64,000 nucleotides of DNA from Serratia sp. AKBS12. GTDB taxonomy: Bacteria; Pseudomonadota; Gammaproteobacteria; Enterobacterales; Enterobacteriaceae. The stretch is from contig NZ_JANUSB010000002.1 in NCBI RefSeq assembly GCF_024793895.1, forward strand, positions 62,001 through 126,000. The letters run 5' to 3'. A model generated the notes under the pieces. It saw only the letters and a program-made list of their open reading frames with translations, was not told the origin of the DNA and did no database searches. This document shows, piece by piece, positions 46,116-57,436 of this stretch. Positions within the stretch are counted from its first letter, which is position 1, and each line of letters opens with the position of its first letter. A program made the position numbers and the translations under genes.

Positions 46116-47551
46116 CCGGTCACGACATTAGCGATGAAATCCATGCGCTGTGCCTACGTTACCAGGCGCTGGCGCTAAGCCAGGATGAGACACGCCTGAC
46201 CATCGCATTAAACGGCGATCTGCCGGCCTTGCTACTGCCGGCGCTACGCTTCGCCACCGGCAAACACATCGTTGTCGAGCAGTGGCCGCTGGCACGTCTG
46301 GAGCAGGCGCGCAACGAACAGCAAAACTTGGCATTGCCGGCGCCAAGCGCCACAACAGATGACGCTGCACCATCGTTGAATGATGACAGTGATGCACCTG
46401 CGGTACGTTTTATCAATCTTACGCTGCGCACGGCACTCCAGCGCCGTGCCTCCGATGTCCACTTCGAACCTTATCAACGTCAGCTACGCGTTCGCCTGCG
46501 CATCGACGGCGTACTGCAGGCCGTTGTCTCACCGCCCTTCGCGTTGGCGGCTCGTGTGATCGCCCGGCTGAAGATCATGGGACAGCTGGATATCGCAGAA
46601 CGCCGCTTGCCACAGGACGGCCAGCTCGGTGTACAGTTGGATAACGCCAGCTATTCAATGCGCATCTCCACCCTACCGACGTTGTACGGCGAAAAAGTGG
46701 TTTTACGTATCTTGCAAACTGACCGGCAGGAACTGCCGCTGGAACAATTAGGCATGAGCCCGGCCGATCGCGATGATTTTGCCAGCGCGCTTGCCAAACC
46801 TCAGGGCCTGATACTGGTCACCGGCCCAACCGGCAGCGGCAAAACCGTCACACTGTACAGCGGCCTGCGGCAGCTGAACGATCAACAGAGCAATTTGTGC
46901 AGTGTGGAAGATCCGATCGAGATCCCGGTGTTCGGCATCAACCAAACCCAGATCAACGCGAAAACCGATTTGGGTTTTGCTCGAGTATTGCGCGCACTGC
47001 TGCGGCAGGATCCGGACGTGATCATGATCGGCGAGATCCGCGACGCGGAAACGGCAGAGATCGCCGTCAAGGCGGCGCAGACGGGTCATCTGGTGCTATC
47101 GACGCTGCACACCAACTCCACCAGCGAAACGCTGACGCGCTTGACTCACATGGGGGTGGCTGGCTATCTACTGGCCGCCAGCCTCAAGTTGGTCATCGCG
47201 CAGCGGCTGGTGCGGCGGCTTTGCGTTCATTGCCGCTATCCGCTCACCGAGCCACAACGCTTCCCGCCGGCGATTTGGCCGCAAGCACTAACCCCCTGGC
47301 GTGCGGAGGGCTGCGAACACTGTTTTGGCGGCTATTACGGGCGGATCGGCATCTATGAACTGCTACACATCACCCCAGAGGTGCAACAGGGACTGCTGCA
47401 AAACCTGTCAGCCAATCAGCTGGCGGCCATTGCCCGGCAGCAGGGGCAGCGCTCGCTGCTGCAAGCCGGTCTGGCGCTGGCAACCCAGGGAGTGACCTCG
47501 CTGGAAGAGGTATACCGGGTAATTGGCAGCAGCAAGGATCACCAGCCATGA
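46112..47551 (+). CDS. hofB: Type IV pilus assembly ATPase HofB (GspE/PilB family)
   Basis: HofB powers pilus extension from the cytoplasmic face. The ATG at 46112 overlaps the ppdD stop, giving 479 residues. After a variable N-terminal domain come the catalytic blocks: ASDVHFEPY (about 118), GPTGSGKT Walker A (from residue 238), the Asp box, Walker B GEIRDAETAEIA, the His box HLVLSTLHTNS, and the zinc tetracysteine pair CVHC and CEHC near residues 372 and 400. It resembles E. coli HofB and secretion ATPases. No retraction ATPase (PilT) is in the window. Confidence 0.95.
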   Translation: MTGHDISDEIHALCLRYQALALSQDETRLTIALNGDLPALLLPALRFATGKHIVVEQWPLARLEQARNEQQNLALPAPSATTDDAAPSLNDDSDAPAVRFINLTLRTALQRRASDVHFEPYQRQLRVRLRIDGVLQAVVSPPFALAARVIARLKIMGQLDIAERRLPQDGQLGVQLDNASYSMRISTLPTLYGEKVVLRILQTDRQELPLEQLGMSPADRDDFASALAKPQGLILVTGPTGSGKTVTLYSGLRQLNDQQSNLCSVEDPIEIPVFGINQTQINAKTDLGFARVLRALLRQDPDVIMIGEIRDAETAEIAVKAAQTGHLVLSTLHTNSTSETLTRLTHMGVAGYLLAASLKLVIAQRLVRRLCVHCRYPLTEPQRFPPAIWPQALTPWRAEGCEHCFGGYYGRIGIYELLHITPEVQQGLLQNLSANQLAAIARQQGQRSLLQAGLALATQGVTSLEEVYRVIGSSKDHQP

Positions 47552-48747
47552 AAACCCGGCGATTATTTCTTTGGCAGGCAATTGATGCGAATGGCAATAT
47601 TTGCCAAGGAGCGGTACTTTTCGAGACCAAGGCACAGGTTTACGACTGGTTGATTGAGCAGGGGTTGCAACCTTCCCGTGTCGGCGGCGGTAAACGGATC
47701 GCTCCCCGCCAATGGCGTGGCGAGGCGTTGGTCCAGTTCACCCGACAATTGGCCACCCTATTGCAAGCCGGGCTCCCGCTGGTCAATACCCTGCAATTAC
47801 TGGCCCAGCAGCACCCCAGCGCCGCGTGGCGTTGCCTGCTGCATGAAATCGGCACTCAGGTCGCACAAGGGCAACCTTTTTCCGAAGCAGTAGCCGATCA
47901 CCCGCAGGTCTTCCCGCAGGTATACCGGCAGCTTATTGCCATTGGCGAACTGACCGGCAATCTCGATCGCTGTTGTTGGCAATTGGCGCAACAGCAAGAG
48001 CAACAGCAAAGACTGCAGAAGAAAGTCGTCACGGCGCTGCGCTACCCACTGTTTATCTGCATGGTGGCGCTGTTGGTCAGCGTCCTGATGCTGACCATGG
48101 TACTGCCCGAGTTTGCCAAGGTTTACCAATCTTTTGACGCCCCCTTACCCTGGTTTACCCAGGGATTACTGGAACTGTCCGCTTTATTGATTACCGTAGG
48201 GCCTTATCTGTTGGCAATAACCACCGGCACCGCCGGGGTGTACTGGCAGTACTTGCACCCTCGCCCGGACTGGCAGCAGCGAGAACAACGGCTGTTGCTG
48301 CGGTTACCGCTTATTGCGCGCCTGGTTACCGGCAGTTGTCTGAGCCAGATTTTCCGTACGCTGAATATGACCCAGTTGGCAGGGTTAACGCTGGTTGATG
48401 GACTGCATGCAGCACGGTTGGCGATAGGCAATCCGTTTTTCCGCCAGGCGTTGGACAGCGTTCAGCAGCAGCTGGCACAGGGGGTGTCTTTCCATCGAGC
48501 ACTGAGTGAGCAACCGCTGTTTCCGCCTCTTTGCCAACAATTGGTGCGGATCGGCGAAGCGTCCGGCACGCTGGACACGCTGTTAGGCAAATTGGCGCAG
48601 TGGCACGAACAACAGACGCACGAGCTGGCGGATACCCTGGCGCAAACGCTGGAGCCGGTGTTGATGCTAACGGTGGGCGGTATTGTCGGTGGCTTGGTTG
48701 TCGCCATGTATCTGCCGATCTTTCAATTGGGCAGCGTATTGGGATAA
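47548..48747 (+). CDS. hofC: Type IV pilus inner-membrane platform protein HofC (PilC/GspF family)
   Basis: A 399-residue platform protein that couples HofB to pilin polymerisation. It contains two GspF cytoplasmic repeats: FTRQLATLLQAGLPLVNTLQLLAQQ (about 67-90) and FRTLNMTQLAGLTLVDGLHAAR (about 267-290). They are separated by membrane segments near 165-190 and 210-230, with a third at the C-terminus. Each repeat has the GQPFSEAV or GVSFHRALSE type motif. It overlaps hofB by 4 bp. A prepilin peptidase gene is not present here. Confidence 0.95.
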   Translation: MKTRRLFLWQAIDANGNICQGAVLFETKAQVYDWLIEQGLQPSRVGGGKRIAPRQWRGEALVQFTRQLATLLQAGLPLVNTLQLLAQQHPSAAWRCLLHEIGTQVAQGQPFSEAVADHPQVFPQVYRQLIAIGELTGNLDRCCWQLAQQQEQQQRLQKKVVTALRYPLFICMVALLVSVLMLTMVLPEFAKVYQSFDAPLPWFTQGLLELSALLITVGPYLLAITTGTAGVYWQYLHPRPDWQQREQRLLLRLPLIARLVTGSCLSQIFRTLNMTQLAGLTLVDGLHAARLAIGNPFFRQALDSVQQQLAQGVSFHRALSEQPLFPPLCQQLVRIGEASGTLDTLLGKLAQWHEQQTHELADTLAQTLEPVLMLTVGGIVGGLVVAMYLPIFQLGSVLG

Positions 48748-48752
48748 CAGCT

Positions 48753-48775
48753 AAAACCCCCGCGTCTGCGGGGGT
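48753..48775 (-). terminator. Terminator of guaC
   Basis: ACCCCCGC and GCGGGGGT form an 8-bp stem with a tetraloop; on the minus strand it is followed by TTTT. It lies 12 bp past the guaC stop and between convergent hofC and guaC, so it may also limit hofC read-through. Confidence 0.8.
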
Positions 48776-48787
48776 GATGCGCGTCGG

Positions 48788-49831
48788 TTACTTGGCACCG
48801 AAAACGCGGTTTTCCTGCTCCGCCACGCGGATAAAGGTCGTGCGCTTGGTCAGCTCTTTCAGGCGCTCGGCACCTACATAGGTGCAGGCCGAGCGCAGCC
48901 CGCCAAGGATATCACGAATAGTGAACTCCACTTCGCCGCGCAACGGCAGCTTGACGGTCTTCCCTTCCGCTGCACGGTACTCGGCAACACCACCCACGTG
49001 GCGTTTCATCGCCGATTCGGAGCTCATGCCGTAGAACAGCATGAATTTCTCGCCGTTTTCTTCCACCACGCTACCTTCGCATTCGTCATGACCGGCCAAC
49101 ATACCGCCCAACATGACAAAATCGGCACCGCCGCCAAAGGCTTTGGCCACGTCTCCCGGCACCGAACAACCGCCGTCGCTGACGATTTGCCCGCCAAGGC
49201 CGTGCGCAGCATCGGCGCACTCAATCACCGCAGACAGTTGCGGATAGCCAACGCCGGTTTTTACCCGGGTGGTACAAACAGAACCCGGTCCGATACCGAC
49301 CTTGACGATATCCGCGCCGGAGAGGATCAGCTCTTCGACCATTTCGCCGGTAACCACGTTGCCGGCACAGATCACATGCTGCGGACAGGCTTCACGCGCT
49401 TTTTGCAGGAAAGCAACAAAATGCTCGGAGTAGCCGTTTGCCACGTCTATACAGATGAATTTCAACGCCGGAGACAGTGCCAGGATCTGCTTCATTTTGA
49501 CGAAGTCGGCGTCAGACGTGCCGGTAGATACCATCACATGGCGCAATGTGGCTTCGGGAACGCGCTGAACGAATTCAGCCCATTGTTCAACGGAATAATG
49601 TTTATGCACGGCGGTGAGGACGTCAAAGGAAGCCAGCGCTTCAGCCATGCGAAAAGTACCCACCGTGTCCATATTGGCGGCGATAATCGGTACACCTGAC
49701 CAGTTACAACCGGAATGTTTGAATGCGAACTGGCGGGCCAGTTCAACCTCAGAGCGGCTTTTCAGCGTGGAGCGCTTAGGGCGGATCAGCACATCTTTAA
49801 AACCCAACTTCAAATCTTCTTCAATACGCAT
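48788..49831 (-). CDS. guaC: GMP reductase
   Basis: GuaC deaminates GMP to IMP with NADPH, allowing guanine nucleotides to be turned into adenine nucleotides. The 347-residue TIM-barrel protein starts [21 protein letters not shown]. The potassium/IMP loop with the catalytic cysteine is [11 protein letters not shown] (Cys near 186), followed by [25 protein letters not shown]. It lacks the CBS pair of IMP dehydrogenase, as expected. It is divergent from coaE. Confidence 0.98.
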   Translation of the reverse strand: MRIEEDLKLGFKDVLIRPKRSTLKSRSEVELARQFAFKHSGCNWSGVPIIAANMDTVGTFRMAEALASFDVLTAVHKHYSVEQWAEFVQRVPEATLRHVMVSTGTSDADFVKMKQILALSPALKFICIDVANGYSEHFVAFLQKAREACPQHVICAGNVVTGEMVEELILSGADIVKVGIGPGSVCTTRVKTGVGYPQLSAVIECADAAHGLGGQIVSDGGCSVPGDVAKAFGGGADFVMLGGMLAGHDECEGSVVEENGEKFMLFYGMSSESAMKRHVGGVAEYRAAEGKTVKLPLRGEVEFTIRDILGGLRSACTYVGAERLKELTKRTTFIRVAEQENRVFGAK

Positions 49832-50148
49832 GACAACTGATTTCCTGGTTTATGGCGACGGATCGCAGGGTGGTGATCGAATCTTTTAGTGCCAGTTCCA
49901 GTGGAGTTATCATACGCCGGAATAAACACACGACAAGACTGCGATTTCATCTTTATTTAGGCTACAATCACAGAAATTTACCCATGCAAATGCAGTGTGA
50001 TGCTGCACTCACTTTCCCCACCCTATTGCAAAATTCCCAACCCTGCGTGACCGTTACAACAGAGTGCGTGCGTTGACTTGCACTTCTGTGCGATCGCTTT
50101 ATGATTCGTCTATTATTTTTTTATGAATTTCGGGTGCATCCACAGACC
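49832..50148. other. 317-bp divergent gap, guaC / coaE
   Basis: Non-coding. The coaE-proximal part has TTGACT (50073-50078) and a TTTATGATT stretch near 50098, a possible sigma-70 promoter with a long spacer. A short dyad GCAC-TTCT-GTGC (50080-50091) lies between. The guaC promoter should lie at about 49870-49970. No gene is supported. Confidence 0.4.
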
Positions 50149-50763
50149 ATGACCTACATAGTTGCGTTGACCGGCGGTATTGGCAGCGGCAAGTCCACCG
50201 TGGCTGACGCCTTCGCACGCCATGGCGCGCCAATCGTTGATGCCGACGTGATTGCCCGCCAGGTAGTACAGCCCGATACGCCGGCATTGGCCGCCATCGC
50301 CGCGCATTTTGGTAAGGAAATATTGCTGTCGGATGGCACGCTTGACCGTGCGGCATTGCGTGAACGCATCTTTAGCCAGCCAGACGAAAAGGCCTGGCTA
50401 AATCAACTGCTGCATCCGCTGATTCAGCAGGAAACCCAACGCCAACTGGCCCAGACTGCCCACCCGTACGCGTTGTGGGTGGTGCCGCTGCTGGTCGAGA
50501 ACAATCTTCAGTCGCGCGCCGACCGCGTACTGGTGGTCGATGTCGATCGCGAAACCCAGTTGGCCAGAACTATCGCCCGCGACGGCATCAGCCGCCAGCA
50601 GGCGCAAAACATTTTATCTGCCCAGGCAACGCGCGAGCAGCGCCTGGCCGTGGCGGATGACGTTATTGACAATAGCGGCACCGCTCAAGGGATAGAGCCA
50701 CACGTAGCCGACCTGCATCGCCGCTATCTCGAACTGGCGGCACCGGCGCCCCAACAGGATTAA
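50149..50763 (+). CDS. coaE: Dephospho-CoA kinase
   Basis: CoaE phosphorylates dephospho-CoA, the last step of coenzyme A synthesis. The ATG at 50149 gives 204 residues starting [20 protein letters not shown], with the P-loop [38 protein letters not shown] and [13 protein letters not shown] are family blocks. The longer open frame from 50101 has no similarity. The ribosome site is weak. It precedes zapD and yacG in the conserved order. Confidence 0.97.
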   Translation: MTYIVALTGGIGSGKSTVADAFARHGAPIVDADVIARQVVQPDTPALAAIAAHFGKEILLSDGTLDRAALRERIFSQPDEKAWLNQLLHPLIQQETQRQLAQTAHPYALWVVPLLVENNLQSRADRVLVVDVDRETQLARTIARDGISRQQAQNILSAQATREQRLAVADDVIDNSGTAQGIEPHVADLHRRYLELAAPAPQQD

Positions 50764-50768
50764 ACTGA

Positions 50769-51521
50769 ATGAGTGACGCTTCTCCAACCGTTCTCTTTGA
50801 ACACCCGTTGAACGAAAAAATGCGTACCTGGCTACGCATTGAATTTTTATTACAGCAATTGCACGGTCAGCGGGCACTGAGCGAAACCGCAATCGCCCTG
50901 ACCTTCTTCCGTACGATTTCCGATCTGCTGGACGTGCTGGAACGCGGAGAAATCCGTACCGAGCTGTTGAAAGAGCTGGAACGCCAGCAGCAAAAACTGC
51001 TGCAATGGGCCGACGTACCGGGCGTTGATATGACGCGCGTCGATCAACTGCGCAGTCAGTTAAAAGAACGCTCTAGCCAGTTGATGTCCGCACCGCGCAT
51101 GGGTCAGGCACTGCGTGAAGATCGCCTGATCGGCCTGGTGCGACAGCGGCTAAGCATTCCTGGCGGCTGCTGCAGCTTTGATTTGCCGACGCTGCATATG
51201 TGGATGCACGTAGCCCAACATGAGCGTGATGCCGACGTCGCGCAATGGCTGCAAACCCTGGAGCCGTTACATCAGGCGCTGACCATGATTCTGAATCTGA
51301 TCCGCCAGACCGAGCCGTTCCGCAACCAGATCAGCCTGAACGGTTTTTATCAGGATAATGCCGAAGGTGCCGATCTGCTGCGTTTGCGCATCGATCTGGC
51401 GCATCAGCTGTATCCGCAGATTTCCGGCCACAAGACGCGTTATGCGATCCGTTTTTTACCGCTGGATAGCGAGCACGGCCAGGTTCCCGAGCGTCTGACA
51501 TTTGATTTGGCGTGTTGTTAG
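50769..51521 (+). CDS. zapD: Cell division protein ZapD
   Basis: ZapD binds the FtsZ C-terminal tail and bundles protofilaments, supporting Z-ring assembly. The 250-residue protein starts five bases after the coaE stop and matches E. coli ZapD (YacF) over its length: [18 protein letters not shown], an alpha-helical N-domain, then a beta-rich C-terminal domain with [13 protein letters not shown]. Its partner FtsZ is encoded at 57437-58591 and carries the expected C-terminal peptide. Confidence 0.97.
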   Translation: MSDASPTVLFEHPLNEKMRTWLRIEFLLQQLHGQRALSETAIALTFFRTISDLLDVLERGEIRTELLKELERQQQKLLQWADVPGVDMTRVDQLRSQLKERSSQLMSAPRMGQALREDRLIGLVRQRLSIPGGCCSFDLPTLHMWMHVAQHERDADVAQWLQTLEPLHQALTMILNLIRQTEPFRNQISLNGFYQDNAEGADLLRLRIDLAHQLYPQISGHKTRYAIRFLPLDSEHGQVPERLTFDLACC

Positions 51522-51570
51522 ATTTTTGAATTAAAAGGCCTTTGATATTAACCAAGGCTAAGGAAGCAAG

Positions 51571-51774
51571 ATGACTACCGTAGTAAAATGCCCAACCTGT
51601 GGCAAAGGCGTGGTATGGGGTGAAGTCAGCCCGCATCGTCCGTTCTGCAGCAAACGCTGTCAGCTGATCGATCTTGGCGAATGGGCCGATGAAGAAAAGC
51701 GCATTCCCAGCAACGGCGATTTGAACGAAAGTGATGAATGGTCGGAAGAACAGCACGATCGCGAGCGAGACTGA
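51571..51774 (+). CDS. yacG: DNA gyrase inhibitor YacG
   Basis: YacG is a small zinc-ribbon protein that binds GyrB and inhibits gyrase. The 67-residue length is normal. The zinc cysteines are in KCPTCGKGV and [12 protein letters not shown], in the CxxC-CxxxC arrangement. The acidic C-terminal tail ([17 protein letters not shown]) contacts GyrB in the known complex. AAGGAAGC precedes the ATG. It is last in the coaE-zapD-yacG unit, convergent with mutT. Confidence 0.95.
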   Translation: MTTVVKCPTCGKGVVWGEVSPHRPFCSKRCQLIDLGEWADEEKRIPSNGDLNESDEWSEEQHDRERD

Positions 51775-51844
51775 CGACGCATGCAGTAGCACTAGCCAGG
51801 TAGCGGCGGGCACCAGCCAGGCCTGGAGCGACAATCTCACCGCT

Positions 51845-51869
51845 TAAACGGCCTGCTGACGCAGGCCGT
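51845..51869 (-). terminator. Terminator of mutT
   Basis: On the minus strand ACGGCCTGC and GCAGGCCGT form a perfect 9-bp stem with a tetraloop followed by TTT, six bases past the mutT stop codon. It may also serve the end of yacG. Confidence 0.75.
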
Positions 51870-51874
51870 AACCA

Positions 51875-52279
51875 TTATTGGGCCGCGTTGGCCAGTGCTA
51901 CCAGACGTTGTACAATGGTGAGGTTGGCCGGCGGAAACTCGCCTGCCTGCAAATCTGCCTGCCTGACCCAGCGCATCGGTTGCCCCTCTCGACCAAACGG
52001 CTCACCTTGCCAGCGTTCTACCAGATAGAAATTCAGCGTCACCATACGATCGGTGAACTGGTGCTCCAGCACCTCCAGCAGTTCGGCGCCTTCCGCCTTG
52101 ATACCGGTCTCTTCCAGCAATTCTCGGGTCAGCGCCTGCTCGGGCGTTTCCCCCAGCTCGATTTTACCGCCTGGAAACTCCCAGAATCCTGCCATATGCG
52201 CGTCTGCCGCGCGGCGGGTGATAAAGATTTCCTGTTGAGCATTACGAATGATGCCCACGGCGATGTTGACATGTTTCAT
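51875..52279 (-). CDS. mutT: 8-oxo-dGTP diphosphatase MutT
   Basis: MutT removes 8-oxo-dGTP from the nucleotide pool and prevents A:T to C:G transversions. The ATG at 52279 behind GAGGAATTTGCG gives 134 residues; the longer frame is not conserved. The Nudix box runs from Gly38 to Gly59 with Glu44, Arg52, Glu53, Glu56 and Glu57 all present (GGKIELGETP then RELLEETG). It lies downstream of secA on the same strand, past a hairpin. Confidence 0.97.
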   Translation of the reverse strand: MKHVNIAVGIIRNAQQEIFITRRAADAHMAGFWEFPGGKIELGETPEQALTRELLEETGIKAEGAELLEVLEHQFTDRMVTLNFYLVERWQGEPFGREGQPMRWVRQADLQAGEFPPANLTIVQRLVALANAAQ

Positions 52280-52322
52280 CGCAAATTCCTCGATAGCGGT
52301 ATAATGTTGCGCCCAGATACGA

Positions 52323-52347
52323 TTAGGGCCGGACATGCCGGCCCTAA
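52323..52347 (-). other. Intercistronic hairpin, secA / mutT
   Basis: TTAGGGCCGG (52323-52332) and CCGGCCCTAA (52338-52347) form a perfect 10-bp stem with a 5-nt loop, without a U-run, 27 bp after the secA stop. It probably reduces or stabilises read-through into mutT. Confidence 0.65.
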
Positions 52348-52373
52348 CGGGTTTAATCAACCTTTGTCGCGGC

Positions 52374-55085
52374 TTACTTTTGCAGGCGACCGTGGCATTG
52401 CTTGTATTTCTTACCTGAACCGCAAGGACACGGATCGTTACGTCCCACCTTGCGCTCGGCGCTGGCCGGGGCGTTCGGATCTTCCGTTACCAGCGAGTTC
52501 TCATCTTTGTGGCTCAGCTGTTGCTGCTGCGCCAGACGTTCCGCTTCTTCACGACGCTGTTGCTCCAGCGCTTCCACTTCTTCCGGCATCCGCACCTGAA
52601 CCTTGCTCAGCACGCTGATCACTTCGTACTTGAGTGATTCAAGCATCGCGGCAAACATGGCGAACGATTCACGCTTGTATTCCTGCTTTGGATCCTTTTG
52701 CGCATAACCACGCAGGTGAATGCCCTGACGCAGGTAATCCATCGCTGCCAGGTGCTCCTTCCACAGGGAGTCCAGCGTTTGCAGCATCACGCCTTTTTCG
52801 AAGTTGCGCATCATCTCGCTACCAACAACCTCTTCTTTGCGTTGATACTCTTCTTTGGCGTTATCCAGAATGCGCTCACGCAGCGTTTCTTCGTGCAACT
52901 GCGGTTCTTTATCCAGCCATTCCGCAATCGGCATATCCAGATCGAAGTCGTTTTTCAGACGCTCTTCCAGACCCTGTACGTCCCACATTTCTTCCAGCGA
53001 CTGCGGCGGAATGTAGTTATCAATGGTGGCCTTGAACACGTCTTCACGGATGCTGGCGATGGTTTCGCTAACGTCGGACACGTCAAGCAGTTCATTACGT
53101 TGGCTGTAAATCGCGCGGCGCTGATCGTTGGCCACATCATCGTATTCCAGTAGTTGCTTACGGATGTCGAAGTTACGACTTTCCACTTTACGCTGGGCGT
53201 TGGCGATGGCCTTGGTTACCCACGGGTGTTCAATCGCTTCGCCCTCTTTCATCCCCAGTTTGCGCATCATGCTAGATACGCGATCGGAGGCAAAAATACG
53301 CATCAACGCATCTTCCATCGACAGATAGAAGCGTGATGAACCGGCATCACCCTGACGGCCGGAACGGCCGCGCAGCTGGTTATCGATACGGCGAGATTCG
53401 TGGCGCTCGGTACCGATAATGTGCAGACCGCCAGATGCCAGCACCGCGTCATGGCGGAGTTGCCATTCCTGTTTGATAGCAGCAATCTGCTCTTCGGTTG
53501 GCGCTTCCAGCTTGGCAATTTCTGACTGCCAGCTGCCGCCCAGCACGATATCGGTACCACGACCGGCCATGTTGGTAGCGATAGTTACCGCGCCTGGCTG
53601 ACCAGCCTGCGCCACGATGTCTGCTTCCATGGCGTGGAATTTGGCGTTCAACACCTTGTGGTCAATGTTGGCCTTCGCCAGCTCGCGGGAAATGACCTCA
53701 GACTTTTCGATCGAGATGGTCCCCACCAGCACCGGCTGACCATTCGCCGTGCGTTCGCGGATATCCTCAATGATTGCACCGATTTTCTCGAGCTCGGTCA
53801 TGTACACCAGATCCGGCATGTCCTTGCGCAGCATTGGACGGTTGGTCGGTACCACGATGGTGTCCAGCTTGTAAATCGAGCTGAACTCAAACGCTTCGGT
53901 ATCGGCCGTACCGGTCATGCCAGCCAGTTTTTCATACAGGCGGAAGTAGTTCTGGAAGGTGATCGAAGCCAGGGTCTGGTTTTCGTTCTGAATCTCTACG
54001 CCTTCTTTCGCCTCGACCGCCTGATGCAAACCGTCCGACCAGCGGCGCCCCTGCATGGTACGACCGGTGTGCTCATCAACGATAATCACTTCGCCGTCTT
54101 TCACGATGTAGTCAACGTCACGGGTGAACAGCACGTGGGCACGCAGGGCGGCGGTGACGTGGTGCATCAGCATGATGTTGGTCGGCGAATACAGGGATTC
54201 ACCCTCTTCCATAATGCCGGCTTCGACCAGCATTTCTTCGATCAGGATCAGCCCACGCTCGGTCAGGTGAACCTGGCGCGCTTTTTCGTCGACGGAAAAG
54301 TGGCCTTCACCCTGGAAGCTGTCAGAGTCTTCCTTTTCCTGGCGAATAAGCTTTGGAATCAGCTTGTTAACCTTGATATACATTTCCGAACTGTCTTCAG
54401 CCGGGCCGGAGATGATCAGCGGCGTACGCGCTTCGTCGATCAGGATCGAGTCAACCTCATCCACCAGCGCATAATGCAGCTTGCGCTGTACCCGCTCTTC
54501 GGGGCTGAACGCCATATTGTCGCGCAGATAGTCGAAACCGTATTCGTTATTGGTGCCGTAGGTGATATCAGCAGCGTACGCTTCACGCTTGGCCGGTGCC
54601 GGCATGCCCGGCAGGTTGATACCGATGCTCAAACCGAGGAATTCAAACAGCGGGCGGTTGTTTTCGGCATCGCGCTGTGCCAGATAGTCGTTGACGGTCA
54701 CCACGTGCACACCGCGGCCACTCAGGGCATTCAGGTAGGCAGGCAGGGTTGCGGTCAGGGTTTTACCTTCACCGGTACGCATCTCGGCGATGCAACGGTC
54801 ATTCAGTACGATACCGCCCAACAGCTGTACGTCAAAGTGACGCATGCCGAATACACGCTTGCTCGCTTCACGCACTACGGCGAACGCTTCAGGGATCAGC
54901 GACTCCAGCACTTCGCCTTTCTTCAGGCGCTCGCGGAATTCGTTGGTTTTGGCTTTCAGCTCGTCGTCGGACAGTTTTTCCATGTCCGGTTCCAGACGGT
55001 TGATCTGCTCAACCACTTTGCGCATACGGCGCAGTGTACGATCGTTACGGCTACCAAAAACTTTGGTCAATAATTTAGCTAACAT
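52374..55085 (-). CDS. secA: Preprotein translocase ATPase SecA
   Basis: SecA drives secretory proteins through SecYEG. The ATG at 55085 gives 903 residues starting [21 protein letters not shown]; 11 further upstream codons are not family-like. Walker A is MRTGEGKTL (about 102-110), the DEAD-type box is [15 protein letters not shown], and motif VI region is [13 protein letters not shown]. The acidic/Gln-rich linker ends in the zinc-binding [14 protein letters not shown] that contacts SecB. It follows secM, whose translational arrest regulates it. Confidence 0.99.
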   Translation of the reverse strand: MLAKLLTKVFGSRNDRTLRRMRKVVEQINRLEPDMEKLSDDELKAKTNEFRERLKKGEVLESLIPEAFAVVREASKRVFGMRHFDVQLLGGIVLNDRCIAEMRTGEGKTLTATLPAYLNALSGRGVHVVTVNDYLAQRDAENNRPLFEFLGLSIGINLPGMPAPAKREAYAADITYGTNNEYGFDYLRDNMAFSPEERVQRKLHYALVDEVDSILIDEARTPLIISGPAEDSSEMYIKVNKLIPKLIRQEKEDSDSFQGEGHFSVDEKARQVHLTERGLILIEEMLVEAGIMEEGESLYSPTNIMLMHHVTAALRAHVLFTRDVDYIVKDGEVIIVDEHTGRTMQGRRWSDGLHQAVEAKEGVEIQNENQTLASITFQNYFRLYEKLAGMTGTADTEAFEFSSIYKLDTIVVPTNRPMLRKDMPDLVYMTELEKIGAIIEDIRERTANGQPVLVGTISIEKSEVISRELAKANIDHKVLNAKFHAMEADIVAQAGQPGAVTIATNMAGRGTDIVLGGSWQSEIAKLEAPTEEQIAAIKQEWQLRHDAVLASGGLHIIGTERHESRRIDNQLRGRSGRQGDAGSSRFYLSMEDALMRIFASDRVSSMMRKLGMKEGEAIEHPWVTKAIANAQRKVESRNFDIRKQLLEYDDVANDQRRAIYSQRNELLDVSDVSETIASIREDVFKATIDNYIPPQSLEEMWDVQGLEERLKNDFDLDMPIAEWLDKEPQLHEETLRERILDNAKEEYQRKEEVVGSEMMRNFEKGVMLQTLDSLWKEHLAAMDYLRQGIHLRGYAQKDPKQEYKRESFAMFAAMLESLKYEVISVLSKVQVRMPEEVEALEQQRREEAERLAQQQQLSHKDENSLVTEDPNAPASAERKVGRNDPCPCGSGKKYKQCHGRLQK

Positions 55086-55170
55086 AATATTTGATGTCTC
55101 TGTCATGACCGCGCTCACAGGCGATCAACGTGCTGTTATTTTGTTGGTATAGGTGCCCAGAGGGCGAGAA

Positions 55171-55704
55171 TCAGCTGCGAAGCGTCGGCCCGGCGCGAAT
55201 GCCCTGCACCTGCGCGAGCCATAACCCGGCCTGATGCTGCGCTAAAGAAGGATGAACAGAATGATGGGTATCACGAATGATGGTCGGCGGCTTCGGCTCA
55301 TGCGTCAGCAGCGCGTTAAGCGTTGACAGTAACGCCAGTCGTTCTACCTGCAATGGCGGCTCGGTGGCTTCGACCTCGCTTTCCTGTACCCGCGCATAGA
55401 CAACCTGTGGCACCAGGGCAAAAGAAAGGTGACGAATGACGGTACGTAGCGCATGCTGTTGCCAATAATCGACGCTGAACGTCGGTCGACGATGCGCGTC
55501 TTGCAACAATGCCAGGCTGTTAAAGGCGTTGGCTGCGGAATTCTGCCGGTTAAGGCTGGATGAGGTACTCGGTAAGGCGGCCTGTTCGGCATTGCCCGAC
55601 AGATTTTGCGGTACGCCAAGCGTGGCCGCTACCATCCCTAACAGGAGATGAGGCCAAAAATAACGTCTGCCAAATTGTCGCCAACGATTTAGAATACCGA
55701 TCAC
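55171..55704 (-). CDS. secM: Secretion monitor SecM with variant arrest peptide
   Basis: SecM is a secreted leader protein whose ribosome stalling exposes the secA ribosome site when export is slow. It starts at a GTG (55704), as in E. coli, and is 177 residues. The N-terminus [20 protein letters not shown] and the [20 protein letters not shown] block match the family. The C-terminal arrest region reads [23 protein letters not shown] and the Trp are kept, but the E. coli Phe150 position is His and Ile156 is Leu. The 85-bp gap to secA should contain the regulatory stem-loop. Confidence 0.95.
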   Translation of the reverse strand: MIGILNRWRQFGRRYFWPHLLLGMVAATLGVPQNLSGNAEQAALPSTSSSLNRQNSAANAFNSLALLQDAHRRPTFSVDYWQQHALRTVIRHLSFALVPQVVYARVQESEVEATEPPLQVERLALLSTLNALLTHEPKPPTIIRDTHHSVHPSLAQHQAGLWLAQVQGIRAGPTLRS

Positions 55705-55730
55705 AAGTTTATAATCCGCCGGAGCCCATT

Positions 55731-56255
55731 ATGCGCGATAGCCGTCCACAATTATTAGATGTCCTGTTCGACGAAGCGTCCGCAGCAGATAAGGGACCGT
55801 TGCACAACGTACAACAGCGCGCCGTGGCGCTGCTGAAGCTTAACCGTGCAGTCAAGGGCTTATTGCCTGCTCCACTGCATCCCTGGTGCCGCGTCGCGAA
55901 CTTCAGACAGGGTATTTTAGTGCTGGAAACGGCAAATGCCAGTTGGATGATGCGCTTGCGCTACGAACAGCCTAACTTGTTATCAGCACTACGAGCGCAA
56001 ATTCTACCATCATTGTCATCGATCGACATCAGGATTAATCCTGCGTTGATGGCGAAAAGCAGCAATCTACAGCAGCAGGCGGATAAAAAGCCGGCAAACA
56101 GCCAGACAGATACGCCAATGCGCACCCTAAGCGTGGAAAGTGCGGAACAATTGAGGGGGTTGGCCAGTCGCAGCCCGGAAAAATTGCGCAAGACGCTGGA
56201 ACGACTGGCATCGATGGCCGGAGAGGGTGCCAACGCTACCAGTCGTGACAAATAA
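55731..56255 (+). CDS. DUF721/DciA-like protein
   Basis: A 174-residue soluble protein of the DUF721 family. The ATG at 55731, with GGAG upstream, is only 26 bp from the secM start on the other strand. The N-terminal domain (about 1-100) has the family pattern: LNRAVKGLLPAPLHPWCRVANF followed by ILVLETANASWMMRLRYEQPNLLSALR. The C-terminal half is polar with Gln/Ser/Lys-rich linkers and a final helical stretch. DUF721 includes DciA, the ancestral loader/operator of the DnaB helicase. Pseudomonas dciA also lies between lpxC and secA, so synteny supports orthology. Whether it loads helicase here is unknown. Confidence 0.8.
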   Translation: MRDSRPQLLDVLFDEASAADKGPLHNVQQRAVALLKLNRAVKGLLPAPLHPWCRVANFRQGILVLETANASWMMRLRYEQPNLLSALRAQILPSLSSIDIRINPALMAKSSNLQQQADKKPANSQTDTPMRTLSVESAEQLRGLASRSPEKLRKTLERLASMAGEGANATSRDK

Positions 56256-56265
56256 AACCAGCGAT

Positions 56266-56415
56266 ATCTACCCGTCACGCTTCAAGCTGCATCTCAGGCG
56301 CTCTGTTCAGCCCATCCCGGTCGTTCGCCTGAGCAAATGAACTCGGGAGGGTGATAGCTTGGCCAGTTAACCGTCCCGTGCCACCAGGATGCGCTCGAGG
56401 TTCTCAGGTACAGGC
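56266..56415. repeat. Dispersed imperfect palindrome, copy 3 (downstream of lpxC)
   Basis: The segment starts with TACCCGTCACGCTTCAAGCTGC, the same end sequence as the right arm (complement) of the copy at 14621-14747. CTCAGGCG and CGCCTGAG (56292-56336) form an internal stem. It fills the convergent gap between the DciA-like gene and lpxC. The outer right boundary is uncertain. Confidence 0.5.
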
Positions 56416-57396
<981 letters not shown>

Positions 57397-57436
57397 TTAG
57401 CACAAAGAGCGGAGATTCCAAATTATCAGGAAATTC

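Noticed and set aside
53634-55073. Long open frame (479 codons) on the plus strand
   Set aside because: It lies entirely antisense to secA, in the frame left open by secA codon bias, with no ribosome site or recognisable family.
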